This document shows positions 55,993-64,000 of a DNA stretch of 64,000 bases, one piece after another. The DNA comes from Chitinophaga nivalis. GTDB taxonomy: Bacteria; Bacteroidota; Bacteroidia; Chitinophagales; Chitinophagaceae. Position 1 is the first letter of the stretch; each line of letters opens with the position of its first letter. The stretch is taken from contig NZ_JAPDNR010000001.1 in the NCBI RefSeq assembly GCF_025989125.1, positions 6,560,087 through 6,624,086 of the forward strand. Direction: 5' to 3'. The position numbers were made by a program, and so were the translations under genes. The notes under the pieces were generated by a model, which did no database searches, was not told the DNA's origin, and saw only the letters and a list, made by a program, of their open reading frames with translations.

Positions 55993-57396
55993 TTATTGTT
56001 GTATCATTTTTATCAATTTCCGGCTATAAGATAGCGCTACCCCTTCCAATATACCCAGCAGTCCCAGTACCACCATAAAAGCGGATGCATAGCTACCCGT
56101 CACCGGTAATACACTAAAAAATACCGTCCCTAAAACCGCGACACCCAAGGCACTGCCCATTTGCATGGTGGTACTCACCACCCCCGCGGCCAATCCCGCT
56201 GTTTCTACCGGTATACCGGCCAATACCATCCGTACAATCACCGGCATCACAATACCATGTCCCACACCGGCACATAATAAAGCAGCATATAGTACTACAC
56301 CCGGTAACGGCTGGAACCACAAGGCCGGCACCGACAGCAAAAAGCCGGTACTCAGCAGTAATAATCCGATTAACAACACCTTCTCCCTAAACCTGCGTGC
56401 CAGCGCAGCACTCACAGCCGGGCCAATGAAAAAGCCTGCTGCATAAGGCAATACGGCCAATCCAGCCTGTAACACCGTCCAATGAAAACCACTTTGCAGG
56501 TAAACAGGATACACCATAAAAAATGAAGCCGTATTGTTGAACAGAAAGATAACAGTCAGGCCGGTTAAAAACCGCTTATCGCGGAACAACTGCAGATAGA
56601 TGAGCGGATCCCGCCCTTCCCGGATGATGCGTTGTTCTGTACGAACAAACCACAGCATAACCGGAATAGCCAGGGCCATACAAATGAATACCCATAACGG
56701 CCAACCGGCTTCCCGCCCTTTGATCAGCGGATAAATAAACAGGAATAAAGCCGCAGAGATGAGTATCACACCCGGTATATCCAGACGTAATCTTTTTTCA
56801 GGGCGATTTTCCGGTATAAAACGCATCGCCAGTATCACAGCGGCAATGCCTATTGGAATGTTAATCAGGAAAACGGTTTCCCAGGTCAGGCCGAAAGGAT
56901 GCCACTCCAGGAGTAAGCCACCACATAGCTGCCCCGCAATGGAAGCCAGGCCGAACGTAGCACCAAACAAACCCATCGCACGGGGTTGTTCTGCTGCCGG
57001 AAAGATCACCCGAATGGAAGATAACACCTGTGGCGCCAGCATGGCGGCCGATAGCCCCTGTACAATACGGGCGGCGATCAATATCCCTGCATTCGGTGCA
57101 AACGCACAAATAGCAGAAGTAAGCGTAAACACACACATCCCGATGATAAATACCCGTTTCCTGCCGTAAATATCGCCCAAACGCCCACCAGTTACCACAA
57201 ATACAGCATATGCAGCACCGTAGCCGGTAACAATAAACTGCAGCTCACTGCTGCTGGCATGTAGCCCTTCCCGCATCGCCGGCAAGGCTATATTGACAAT
57301 GAAAAAATCCAGTGGTGATAAAAAAGCGCCCATCAATAGTACCGCTAATGCCCGCCACCTGGCGGGGTATGGAAAGGTTGCATCCATGCCTGACAT
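55993..57396 (-). CDS. MFS transporter (DHA2/EmrB-like drug exporter)
   Basis: Inner-membrane transporter of 467 aa from the ATG at 57396 (57387 also possible; the open frame extends 77 codons upstream without family sequence). About 14 hydrophobic segments; motif A appears as GGRLGDIYGRKRVF after the second segment and the start LSPLDFFIVNIALPAM is typical of the DHA2 group. Probably exports drugs or metabolites. It is divergent from an AraC-type regulator, its likely controller. Confidence 0.9.
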   Translation of the reverse strand: MSGMDATFPYPARWRALAVLLMGAFLSPLDFFIVNIALPAMREGLHASSSELQFIVTGYGAAYAVFVVTGGRLGDIYGRKRVFIIGMCVFTLTSAICAFAPNAGILIAARIVQGLSAAMLAPQVLSSIRVIFPAAEQPRAMGLFGATFGLASIAGQLCGGLLLEWHPFGLTWETVFLINIPIGIAAVILAMRFIPENRPEKRLRLDIPGVILISAALFLFIYPLIKGREAGWPLWVFICMALAIPVMLWFVRTEQRIIREGRDPLIYLQLFRDKRFLTGLTVIFLFNNTASFFMVYPVYLQSGFHWTVLQAGLAVLPYAAGFFIGPAVSAALARRFREKVLLIGLLLLSTGFLLSVPALWFQPLPGVVLYAALLCAGVGHGIVMPVIVRMVLAGIPVETAGLAAGVVSTTMQMGSALGVAVLGTVFFSVLPVTGSYASAFMVVLGLLGILEGVALSYSRKLIKMIQQ

Positions 57397-57444
57397 ATCC
57401 TTATTTTTAGGATGCAAAGGAAGCAAGGATGCCTGGAAAAAAAA

Positions 57445-57476
57445 TTGGACTTTAAGAGGATTGTCCGGTACTTTTG
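57445..57476 (+). promoter_or_regulatory. Promoter in front of the AraC-type gene
   Basis: TTG at 57445-57447 and TACTTTTG at 57469-57476 with a 21-nt spacer. The start point would fall at or near the ATG at 57481, so the transcript may be leaderless or the true start codon may lie further inside. Confidence 0.45.
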
Positions 57477-57480
57477 TTAC

Positions 57481-58344
57481 ATGTATACCAAGGAAACCAA
57501 ACAGCCTTTTGATTTGCTCCTGCAAGAGATGGACAGCTGGGAAGCACTTCCCTATGCACATAATTTCTTTGAACTGATATATATCCGGGAAGGAAAAGGC
57601 AGCATTACTGTGAACAATAACAGTCATGCCTATACGAAAGAAAATATTTTTTTATTAACACCAACAGATAAATATCATTTTGATATAGAAGATCCCACTC
57701 AATTTTTATTTATCCGTTTTACAGACCTGTCTTTTTCCCGGTTTGAAGACGAAACAGCTCACCTGGAATTCTGTGACTGGACAAAAAAAACACAATATCT
57801 TTTTAACAACCTGCAGTCGAAAACAGGCTCGCTGTTCCGGAGTGAAGCGGATGCCGCCTTCGGCAACGCCCTGCTCACAGCCATTGTGCGGGAATACCAG
57901 CAACAGGAAGCAGGCTATCAGTTAGTACTCCGGCAATCTGTTACTATTCTGCTCAACATCCTGGCCCGTAACGTTTCCCTGGGGGAACCTGCCAGGCTGC
58001 AAAAGAAAACACCCAAGAACGATATCATACAGATCGTTGGTTACATCCAGCAACATATTCATGCGCCGGAATTACTTAAAATAAAAGTGATGGCGGCCCA
58101 CTTTCATTTCTCCCAAAACTATCTGGGCGCCTATTTCCGGGAACGTACCGGCGAGAGCATACAGGACTATGTGATCAATTACAAACTGAAACTGGTGGAA
58201 ACCAGGCTGGCACATAGTAATATGCGGATCAGTGAAATAGCGGAGGAGCTTCATTTTACAGATGAGAGCTATTTATCGCGCCTCTTCAAAAAGTATAGGG
58301 GCATGACACCGGGCGCCTACCGGAAAATGCTGGCAAAGGTGTAA
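57481..58344 (+). CDS. AraC family transcriptional regulator
   Basis: DNA-binding regulator of 287 aa. N-terminal cupin-like sensing domain (about 15-110, with AYTKENIFLLTPTDKYHF) and a C-terminal AraC pair of helix-turn-helix units (about 185-285), recognisable as FSQNYLGAYFRERTGESIQDYV and ISEIAEELHFTDESYLSRLFKKYRGMTPG (broken here into its separate parts). ATG at 57481 is preferred to an upstream start at 57412. Divergent from an MFS exporter and 44 bp upstream of an aldo/keto reductase gene on the same strand; it may control both. Effector unknown. Confidence 0.9.
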   Translation: MYTKETKQPFDLLLQEMDSWEALPYAHNFFELIYIREGKGSITVNNNSHAYTKENIFLLTPTDKYHFDIEDPTQFLFIRFTDLSFSRFEDETAHLEFCDWTKKTQYLFNNLQSKTGSLFRSEADAAFGNALLTAIVREYQQQEAGYQLVLRQSVTILLNILARNVSLGEPARLQKKTPKNDIIQIVGYIQQHIHAPELLKIKVMAAHFHFSQNYLGAYFRERTGESIQDYVINYKLKLVETRLAHSNMRISEIAEELHFTDESYLSRLFKKYRGMTPGAYRKMLAKV

Positions 58345-58388
58345 CTACCCATTTTTTCTCTTATCTTGTCTGTCTAAAAAAAGGTATC

Positions 58389-59390
58389 ATGCAATACACC
58401 CCTGCGACAGACAGATACGATCACATGACTTACCAACGCTGCGGCAGGAGCGGCATACAACTACCCGCTCTGTCTCTCGGACTATGGCACAACTTCGGCT
58501 CTATCGATAATTTTGAAAACGGCCGCAGTATTATCCGTCATGCTTTTGATAAGGGTATTACCCATTTCGATCTCGCCAATAACTATGGCCCGCAACCCGG
58601 CAGTGCCGAAGAAAATTTCGGTCGTATCCTTAAAAAGGATTTTACCGGACACCTGCGGGATGAACTGATCATCTCCACCAAAGCAGGTTATACCATGTGG
58701 CCCGGCCCTTATGGCGACAAAGGCTCCCGGAAGTATCTCATTTCCAGCCTGGATCAAAGTCTGCGCCGGATGCAACTGGATTATGTAGATATTTTCTACT
58801 CCCACAGACCTGACCCGGACACCCCATTGGAAGAAACCATGGGCGCGCTGCACAGCATTGTACAACAAGGAAAGGCGCTCTATGTAGGGCTCTCCAACTA
58901 TACTGCCGAACAAAGTGAAAAAGCCATCAACCTGTTAAAACAATTGGGTACACCCTGCCTGATACATCAGCCCAAATACAGTATGTTTGAGCGCTGGGTG
59001 GAAAATGGTTTACTGGATGTACTGGAAAATCATGGTGTAGGTTGTATTCCGTTTTCGCCGCTGGCACAAGGACTCCTCACCGATCGTTACCTGCATGGTA
59101 TTCCTGCAGGATCACGTGCCAGCAGGCCTTCCGGATTTCTACAGGAAAAAGAGATTACACCGGAAAAAATTGAACAGGTAAAAAAACTGCATGAGCTAGC
59201 CCGGCATCGGGGACAATCTCTCGCACAGATGGCCATTGCCTGGTTGCTGAAAGATAAACGTATCACAACCGTGTTGATTGGCGCCAGTTCTGTTGCCCAA
59301 CTGGACGACAACCTGCTGGCACTGCAACAAACTGCGTTTACGCCTGCTGAATTACAGACCATCGAAAATATTCTCCGCAACGGTGCGTAA
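58389..59390 (+). CDS. Aldo/keto reductase (L-glyceraldehyde 3-phosphate reductase/YghZ type)
   Basis: NADPH-dependent oxidoreductase of 333 aa. The catalytic tetrad is visible: Asp and Tyr in HFDLANNYGPQPG, Lys in IISTKAGY, His in FYSHRPD. The sequence around GYTMWPGPYGD and the C-terminal GASSVAQLDDN fit the YghZ/AKR14 group, which reduces aldehydes such as methylglyoxal and L-glyceraldehyde 3-phosphate. It follows the AraC gene by 44 bp and is convergent with the old yellow enzyme gene across a terminator. Confidence 0.93.
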   Translation: MQYTPATDRYDHMTYQRCGRSGIQLPALSLGLWHNFGSIDNFENGRSIIRHAFDKGITHFDLANNYGPQPGSAEENFGRILKKDFTGHLRDELIISTKAGYTMWPGPYGDKGSRKYLISSLDQSLRRMQLDYVDIFYSHRPDPDTPLEETMGALHSIVQQGKALYVGLSNYTAEQSEKAINLLKQLGTPCLIHQPKYSMFERWVENGLLDVLENHGVGCIPFSPLAQGLLTDRYLHGIPAGSRASRPSGFLQEKEITPEKIEQVKKLHELARHRGQSLAQMAIAWLLKDKRITTVLIGASSVAQLDDNLLALQQTAFTPAELQTIENILRNGA

Positions 59391-59407
59391 ATAAATAGTT
59401 AGTGTGA

Positions 59408-59462
59408 TCATCAAACAGGCATCTCCCATCATTGCTGATAAGGAGAGATGCCTGTTTGATGA
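59408..59462. terminator. Perfect 18-bp bidirectional hairpin
   Basis: 59408-59425 pairs without mismatch with 59445-59462, loop of 19 nt, between the convergent aldo/keto reductase and NamA-like genes. Confidence 0.8.
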
Positions 59463-59484
59463 TTAATTTATTGTTGTCTTTTTG

Positions 59485-60564
59485 TTACCGCACTTTCCGG
59501 GGCTTCGCTCTTTCATACTGCACCGGCCATTGCATACTGTCGTCATCCAGTTCATGTGCTGCCCGTAATGGGAAATAAGGATCCCGCAGCAGTTCACGGG
59601 CCATCAGTACCAGATCGGCCTGTTCTTCCGCAATGATGGATGCCGCTTCTGCAGCTGTAGTAATCATGCCTACTGCACCCGTAGCGATACCGGTTTCCCG
59701 GCGAATGGCTGCGGCAAAAGGTGTCTGATAAAGCGGGCCCGCCACAATCTGCTGATGTGCGGCCAGTCCGCCGGAAGAGCAGTCGATCAGGTCTACGCCC
59801 TTATTTTTGAGCACCGCCGCCAGCTTCACGGACTCCTCCAGGTTCCAGCCTCCTTCGGCCCAATCGGTAGCGGATATACGTACCAGCAGCGGATACTGCT
59901 CCGGCCATACTTCCCGCACCGCCTCCACAGTTTGCACCAGCAGCCGTATCCTGTTGTCGAAGGAGCCGCCATATGCATCCGTGCGGGTATTGCTGAGCGG
60001 AGATAAAAAATTATGCAACAGGTAACCATGCGCCGCATGGATCTCTACGACTTTAAATCCGGCTTTGCGCGCACGTATGGTAGCAGCCTGGAAATCATCC
60101 AGTACTTTACGTATGCCTGTTTCCGTGAGGGCTTCCGGTATGGGAAAGTCTTCCTTGAAAGGAATAGCGCTGGGGGCTACTGTCTGCCAGCCACCATCGG
60201 CAGGCGCTACCAGCCCTGTTCCGTCCCAGGGCCGCAGGGTACTGGCTTTCCGGCCGGCATGCGCCAGCTGTATGCCCGGTACGGCACCCTGACTTTCCAC
60301 AAAGGCCGTAATGCGTTGTAACATATCCAGATGTTCCTCCTTCCAGATACCCAGGTCCTGGGGAGAAATACGGCCCTCCGGTGATATGGCCGTCGCTTCT
60401 GTCAGCACCAGGCCGGCGCCGCCTACCGCCCGGCTTCCCAGGTGTACCAGGTGCCAGTCGGTAGCAAAACCATCTTCAGAAGAATACTCACACATAGGAG
60501 ACACGGCAATACGGTTCCGTAGTGTTACTTCCCGTAATTGTAAAGGGCTGAACAAATGTGTCAT
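59485..60564 (-). CDS. namA: Old yellow enzyme, NADPH dehydrogenase NamA type
   Basis: FMN-dependent ene-reductase of 359 aa in the YqjM/NamA class. Motifs: SPMCEYSSEDGFATDWH at the start, IQLAHAGRKAS near 102-112, and EIHAAHGYLLHNFLSP with the NTRTDAYGG loop. It reduces activated double bonds in enones and nitro compounds. It stands next to the aldo/keto reductase, an MFS exporter and an AraC regulator, a set consistent with electrophile or xenobiotic handling (inference). The 195 bp upstream (60565-60759) show no gene. Confidence 0.93.
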   Translation of the reverse strand: MTHLFSPLQLREVTLRNRIAVSPMCEYSSEDGFATDWHLVHLGSRAVGGAGLVLTEATAISPEGRISPQDLGIWKEEHLDMLQRITAFVESQGAVPGIQLAHAGRKASTLRPWDGTGLVAPADGGWQTVAPSAIPFKEDFPIPEALTETGIRKVLDDFQAATIRARKAGFKVVEIHAAHGYLLHNFLSPLSNTRTDAYGGSFDNRIRLLVQTVEAVREVWPEQYPLLVRISATDWAEGGWNLEESVKLAAVLKNKGVDLIDCSSGGLAAHQQIVAGPLYQTPFAAAIRRETGIATGAVGMITTAAEAASIIAEEQADLVLMARELLRDPYFPLRAAHELDDDSMQWPVQYERAKPRKVR

Positions 60565-60759
60565 CTTTCTTTTTTTTAGGAGTACTTAAAATTAAGGATT
60601 TCTTCGGAAGCAACTCTTCACCCCCAAATGATTCTCCCTCCGGCAACAACCGGTATCTGCTGTCACTTCAACTTATCTTCTTCCACGCCACCAGCCGATC
60701 CGGCACTTCGTAATTCTCTCCAAATGCTGTAATTTTAACCCAATATACCTATAGTCATA

Positions 60760-63700
60760 ATGTATTCGTTTATCCTTACCTGGCGTAACACAGTAACCTC
60801 ATTTCTTTTTGTTTTCGTGGGCAGTTTTATCTCACTGGCAGCCAAAGCTCAGCTCAAAGCCGATTTCAGCGCCAACAGCGTGAGTGAATGTGAGTCGCTC
60901 ATTACGGCTTTTACAGACCGCTCCTCCGGCAACCCGGTATCCTGGAAATGGGACCTGGGTAACGGTTACACCTCTACGGAAAGAAATCCCCGCGCGTCTT
61001 ACGTGAAGCCGGGTAAGTATACGGTTACCCTGACAGTAAAAGATGCCAGCGGCGCCACCTCTACTGAAAAGAAAGATGCCTATATCAATGTAAGGTCTAA
61101 ACCGGTAGTGAATTTTGGCGTTTCCAATGCCAAAGGCTGCGCCCCTTTTACCACCACCTTCACGGATAAATCAACAGCTGTAGATGGCACGCTTGATAAA
61201 TATAGCTGGGACTTCGGCGATGGTTCTGTTGGTGATGGCAAAACGGCGACGCATACCTACTATAATCCCGGTACCTATACGGTGATACTCACCGTCACTA
61301 ACAGCTATGGCTGTACGAATTACAAAATGATTGAAAAAATAGTGGATGTTGCACCTGCGATCAATGCTGACTTTACGGTGAATGAAAAAATACTTTGTAA
61401 AGCGCCGGTGGATGTTATCTTTAAAAATACCTCTACTGGTCCGGGTACCCTGAGTTATAAATGGACATTTGACGATGGCGGTTCCAGTACGCTGAAAGAT
61501 CCGGGGAAACATACGTTTAAAACCAAAGGCACCCATAGCATTACCTTAACGGTAAAGAATGAACGGGGTTGCAGTGCCGCCAAAACAGTCGATGACATCA
61601 ATGTTGGCAACTACAGCACCGACTTCGCTGTTCCTGCACTGGTATGTAGTAATACCACCCAGAACATTCTGGCATCCTATAGTCCGGCGGCACCCACCAG
61701 TACCACCTGGGAAGTCAACGGACAGTATTATTCCAGTAGCACCAACCTGTATTACTATGTTGATAAACCAGGTAAACTCAAAATAAAGCTGACTGCCATG
61801 TACGGCAACTGTGCAGATGTAGTGGAAAAAACAATAGACGTGAAACCTACGCCTACCGCCAGCATCAGCACCGACAACCAGCCCATCTGTAATGTACCGG
61901 CCACTATTAATTTCAAAGGGATTACCACCGGTGCTACTACTTGGAACTGGACCTTCGGAGACCAGCAATCTTCCACCCAGCAAAATCCCAGTCACACCTA
62001 TACCGGAGAAGGCTGGTATGATATAAGACTGGTGGCTACCAGCGCAGATGGCTGTAAAGCCAACGGTTATACGAACCTGTATATTTCTACCACTAAAATA
62101 AACGCCAGTGCCAGCAATGCCAGCGGATGTGAGGGTTTAAAAGCCAGCTTTTCTGCCTATAGCAGCAGCAGTGATGGAATAAAAACCTACGAATGGGATT
62201 TCGGAGATGGTACTGCCAAATCCAATCTGGCTACCCCGGAACATGCCTATCCCAAAGCAGGTAAATATACCGCCACTCTCAAGTACACGACCGTTAACGG
62301 CTGTACAGGAACGGTCAAATGCTCCAATCAGATAGAAGTATACAAGAAACCTACGCCTGACTTTTATTCTCCGCAGGCGCCGCAGGTATGTGGTAATGAC
62401 CTGGTGTCCTTCTACGACAAGTCCGACATTGGTAACAACTGGAGCTGGGATTTTGGCGACGGCCGCTATGATTATAGCGGTGGCAATACCACCGGCCATC
62501 AATACCGGGAGCCGGGTGTCTATACCGTTACCATGACGGTATCCAACTATACCTGTTCCAATACCATTACTAAAACGGCCTATATCAAAGCTGTGACGCC
62601 CTTTCCCCGTTTCAGCAAAAATGATATCAACTGTGCCCAACGTACTACGATCAGCTTTAATGAATATTCGTTGGGAGCTACCAGCTGGAAGTGGACCTGG
62701 GGCGATGGTAAAGACACCAGCTATACCACACAAAATAGTACGATCAGTCATATCTATGAGAAGAAAGGCAACTACAAGGTGACGCTGTATACCTCTGATG
62801 GTGTTTGTACCACCTCTGAAAGTCTGGACATTGAAGTGATTGCGCCCTCCCCGGTAGTTATCGCCACAGATAAAACGTCCTTGTGCAGCAGCGATAAAAT
62901 GACCGGGTCTATCACGACCTACGATCCGACTATCTATGACAGGTATTGGGGTTATGCATTTAGGTGGGAAGTCAGTGGTCAATTCTATGGAGGTTCTTAC
63001 GATCTGATCTCTCCCGTTTTCCATGACCTCAAACCAGGCCCGCAAACCATACAAATGATTGCGACCAACCGGCAAGGCTGTATAGATAAAAGCAATATCA
63101 TAGATGTGGATGTACGTGGACCGATAGCAGGTTACAACCTGCCCAACGTTATTCAATGCCGGGGTACGGCAGTAACCTTTACCGATGCCAGCGATCTTAC
63201 CTATAGCAAAGGCATTCAGCAATGGGAATGGGATTTCGGGGATCAGTCACCGGTGGAAAAATTCACCAGCGGTCCTTTTCAACATACCTATAAAAAGGCG
63301 GGATTTTATATACAACCTGTTCTGAAAATCACCGATAAAGAAGGCTGTACCAGCACCGTGCGGGATAAATACCTGCAGGTAAACGGGCCCAATGCAGACT
63401 TCTACCCACATAGCTACCTGGTAAGCCCGGGCAGCACGGTATATTTCACCAATACCTCTGCGGAAATCGGGGGTAACATCACCAATGTTAAATGGGATTT
63501 TGGCGATGGCAATACCTCCGCGGATTTCAGCTATACCTCCAACAATTATCCCAATAAAGGGATTTATAAAGTGAAGCTGCGTATCAATGATGATAATGGC
63601 TGTGAAGACGAAATAGAAAAACAGATCAAGGTATCTTCGGTGTCTGCCAGTTTCACCTATACCTCCAGTTTTGTACATGGCAGCAATTGCGCCCCGATGA

Positions 63701-64000
63701 TATTCCGTTTCACCAATACCTCTGTCAATGCCTCCAGCTATCTTTGGGACTTTGGCGATGGCAGTACTTCTGATCAGCTAAACCCGGTACACACCTATCC
63801 GGAATCCGGCCACTATAAAGTGAAGCTGAAAGTAAAAGGGGATGCGGATACAGAAGATGAGGTGATAGAAGTAGTAGTGGTAAAAGGTCCGTTTGCTGAA
63901 ATCTCCACCAACTTTGAAGGCGGCTGCCTGGAGAAAGAAGTGGAGCTTACCATCAAGGGAGATCCCTCTCTCAGCTATAGCTGGGATTTCACCGACGGAC
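60760..64000 (+). CDS. Giant multi-PKD secreted protein, 3' end beyond the window
   Basis: Open frame of 1080 codons from ATG 60760 to the window end without a stop. Signal peptide MYSFILTWRNTVTSF.. to about residue 31 (AKAQ). Then at least eleven PKD-type repeats of about 80-95 residues, each with a W-x-(D/T)-F-G-D-G-like turn (for example YSWDFGDGS, WSWDFGDGR, WKWTWGDGK, YLWDFGDGS), usually opening with a Cys, plus two WEV(N/S)GQ Ig-like repeats. Such proteins in Bacteroidota are large surface or secreted adhesins, often exported by the type IX system through a C-terminal signal that would lie outside. Long minus-strand frames here are shadows. Confidence 0.9.
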   Translation, partial: MYSFILTWRNTVTSFLFVFVGSFISLAAKAQLKADFSANSVSECESLITAFTDRSSGNPVSWKWDLGNGYTSTERNPRASYVKPGKYTVTLTVKDASGATSTEKKDAYINVRSKPVVNFGVSNAKGCAPFTTTFTDKSTAVDGTLDKYSWDFGDGSVGDGKTATHTYYNPGTYTVILTVTNSYGCTNYKMIEKIVDVAPAINADFTVNEKILCKAPVDVIFKNTSTGPGTLSYKWTFDDGGSSTLKDPGKHTFKTKGTHSITLTVKNERGCSAAKTVDDINVGNYSTDFAVPALVCSNTTQNILASYSPAAPTSTTWEVNGQYYSSSTNLYYYVDKPGKLKIKLTAMYGNCADVVEKTIDVKPTPTASISTDNQPICNVPATINFKGITTGATTWNWTFGDQQSSTQQNPSHTYTGEGWYDIRLVATSADGCKANGYTNLYISTTKINASASNASGCEGLKASFSAYSSSSDGIKTYEWDFGDGTAKSNLATPEHAYPKAGKYTATLKYTTVNGCTGTVKCSNQIEVYKKPTPDFYSPQAPQVCGNDLVSFYDKSDIGNNWSWDFGDGRYDYSGGNTTGHQYREPGVYTVTMTVSNYTCSNTITKTAYIKAVTPFPRFSKNDINCAQRTTISFNEYSLGATSWKWTWGDGKDTSYTTQNSTISHIYEKKGNYKVTLYTSDGVCTTSESLDIEVIAPSPVVIATDKTSLCSSDKMTGSITTYDPTIYDRYWGYAFRWEVSGQFYGGSYDLISPVFHDLKPGPQTIQMIATNRQGCIDKSNIIDVDVRGPIAGYNLPNVIQCRGTAVTFTDASDLTYSKGIQQWEWDFGDQSPVEKFTSGPFQHTYKKAGFYIQPVLKITDKEGCTSTVRDKYLQVNGPNADFYPHSYLVSPGSTVYFTNTSAEIGGNITNVKWDFGDGNTSADFSYTSNNYPNKGIYKVKLRINDDNGCEDEIEKQIKVSSVSASFTYTSSFVHGSNCAPMIFRFTNTSVNASSYLWDFGDGSTSDQLNPVHTYPESGHYKVKLKVKGDADTEDEVIEVVVVKGPFAEISTNFEGGCLEKEVELTIKGDPSLSYSWDFTDG

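Noticed and set aside
57412..57480. Upstream start for the AraC-type gene
   Set aside because: The extra 23 residues are low in family similarity and the region holds the promoter elements; the start at 57481 fits AraC relatives better.
61171..61995. Other minus-strand frames under the PKD gene
   Set aside because: Same shadow effect of biased codon use on the opposite strand.
62137..63222. 361-codon open frame on the minus strand
   Set aside because: It lies antisense to the PKD repeats, whose signal peptide and repeated W-x-F-G-D-G motifs are certain. The antisense product has no family features and repeats with the PKD periodicity.

Overview
The window looks like chromosomal DNA of a Bacteroidota bacterium, most likely Chitinophaga or a close relative in Chitinophagaceae. 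The grounds are: promoters of the Bacteroidota type (TTG/TTTG, about 19-21 nt, TAnnTTTG); outer-membrane lipoproteins whose Cys is followed by Lys/acidic residues; a FecI-type sigma, FecR and TonB-dependent receptor set; a giant PKD-repeat secreted protein; and GH20 and GH31 enzymes with Bacteroidota-style architecture. No rRNA, tRNA, CRISPR array, transposase or integrase was seen.

Layout. 1-7.7 kb: a four-gene cluster (MoxR AAA+ ATPase, DUF5682, VWA, DUF4132) matching the E. coli yeh/molR neighbourhood. 7.8-14.7 kb: GH20 hexosaminidase, small exported proteins, pirin, a CNNM/CorC-type membrane protein, a TauE/SafE permease and a BOF protein. 14.9-23.0 kb: GH31 enzyme, dicarboxylate/amino-acid symporter, and a trans-sulfuration enzyme behind a complete SAM-I riboswitch (promoter, aptamer, antiterminator and terminator all visible), then two further enzymes. 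23.3-27.0 kb: hybrid histidine kinase, SMUG2-like glycosylase and three very small genes. 27.2-33.1 kb: late cobalamin genes (cbiB, cobD, cobQ, and divergent cobB).

33.2-50.0 kb is the most unusual part. All genes lie on the minus strand: an ECF sigma factor fused in frame to a lipoprotein-type S41 protease, a FecR anti-sigma factor, a TonB-dependent receptor, six paralogous predicted beta-helix lipoproteins of about 490 aa, and one unrelated lipoprotein inserted between two of them. The inferred logic is a cell-surface signalling and uptake system in which the receptor and FecR control the sigma factor. The protease fused to the sigma could act on FecR or be released by lipoprotein processing. 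The lipoproteins appear to be a surface-exposed, expanding family.

50.1-64 kb: a coiled-coil-tailed secreted protein, M1 aminopeptidase, HdeD-like membrane protein, fatty-acid desaturase, NTF2-like protein, MFS transporter with a divergent AraC regulator, aldo/keto reductase, old yellow enzyme, and the first 1080 codons of a multi-PKD secreted protein cut by the window end. Convergent gene pairs are repeatedly separated by long perfect hairpins that probably terminate in both directions.
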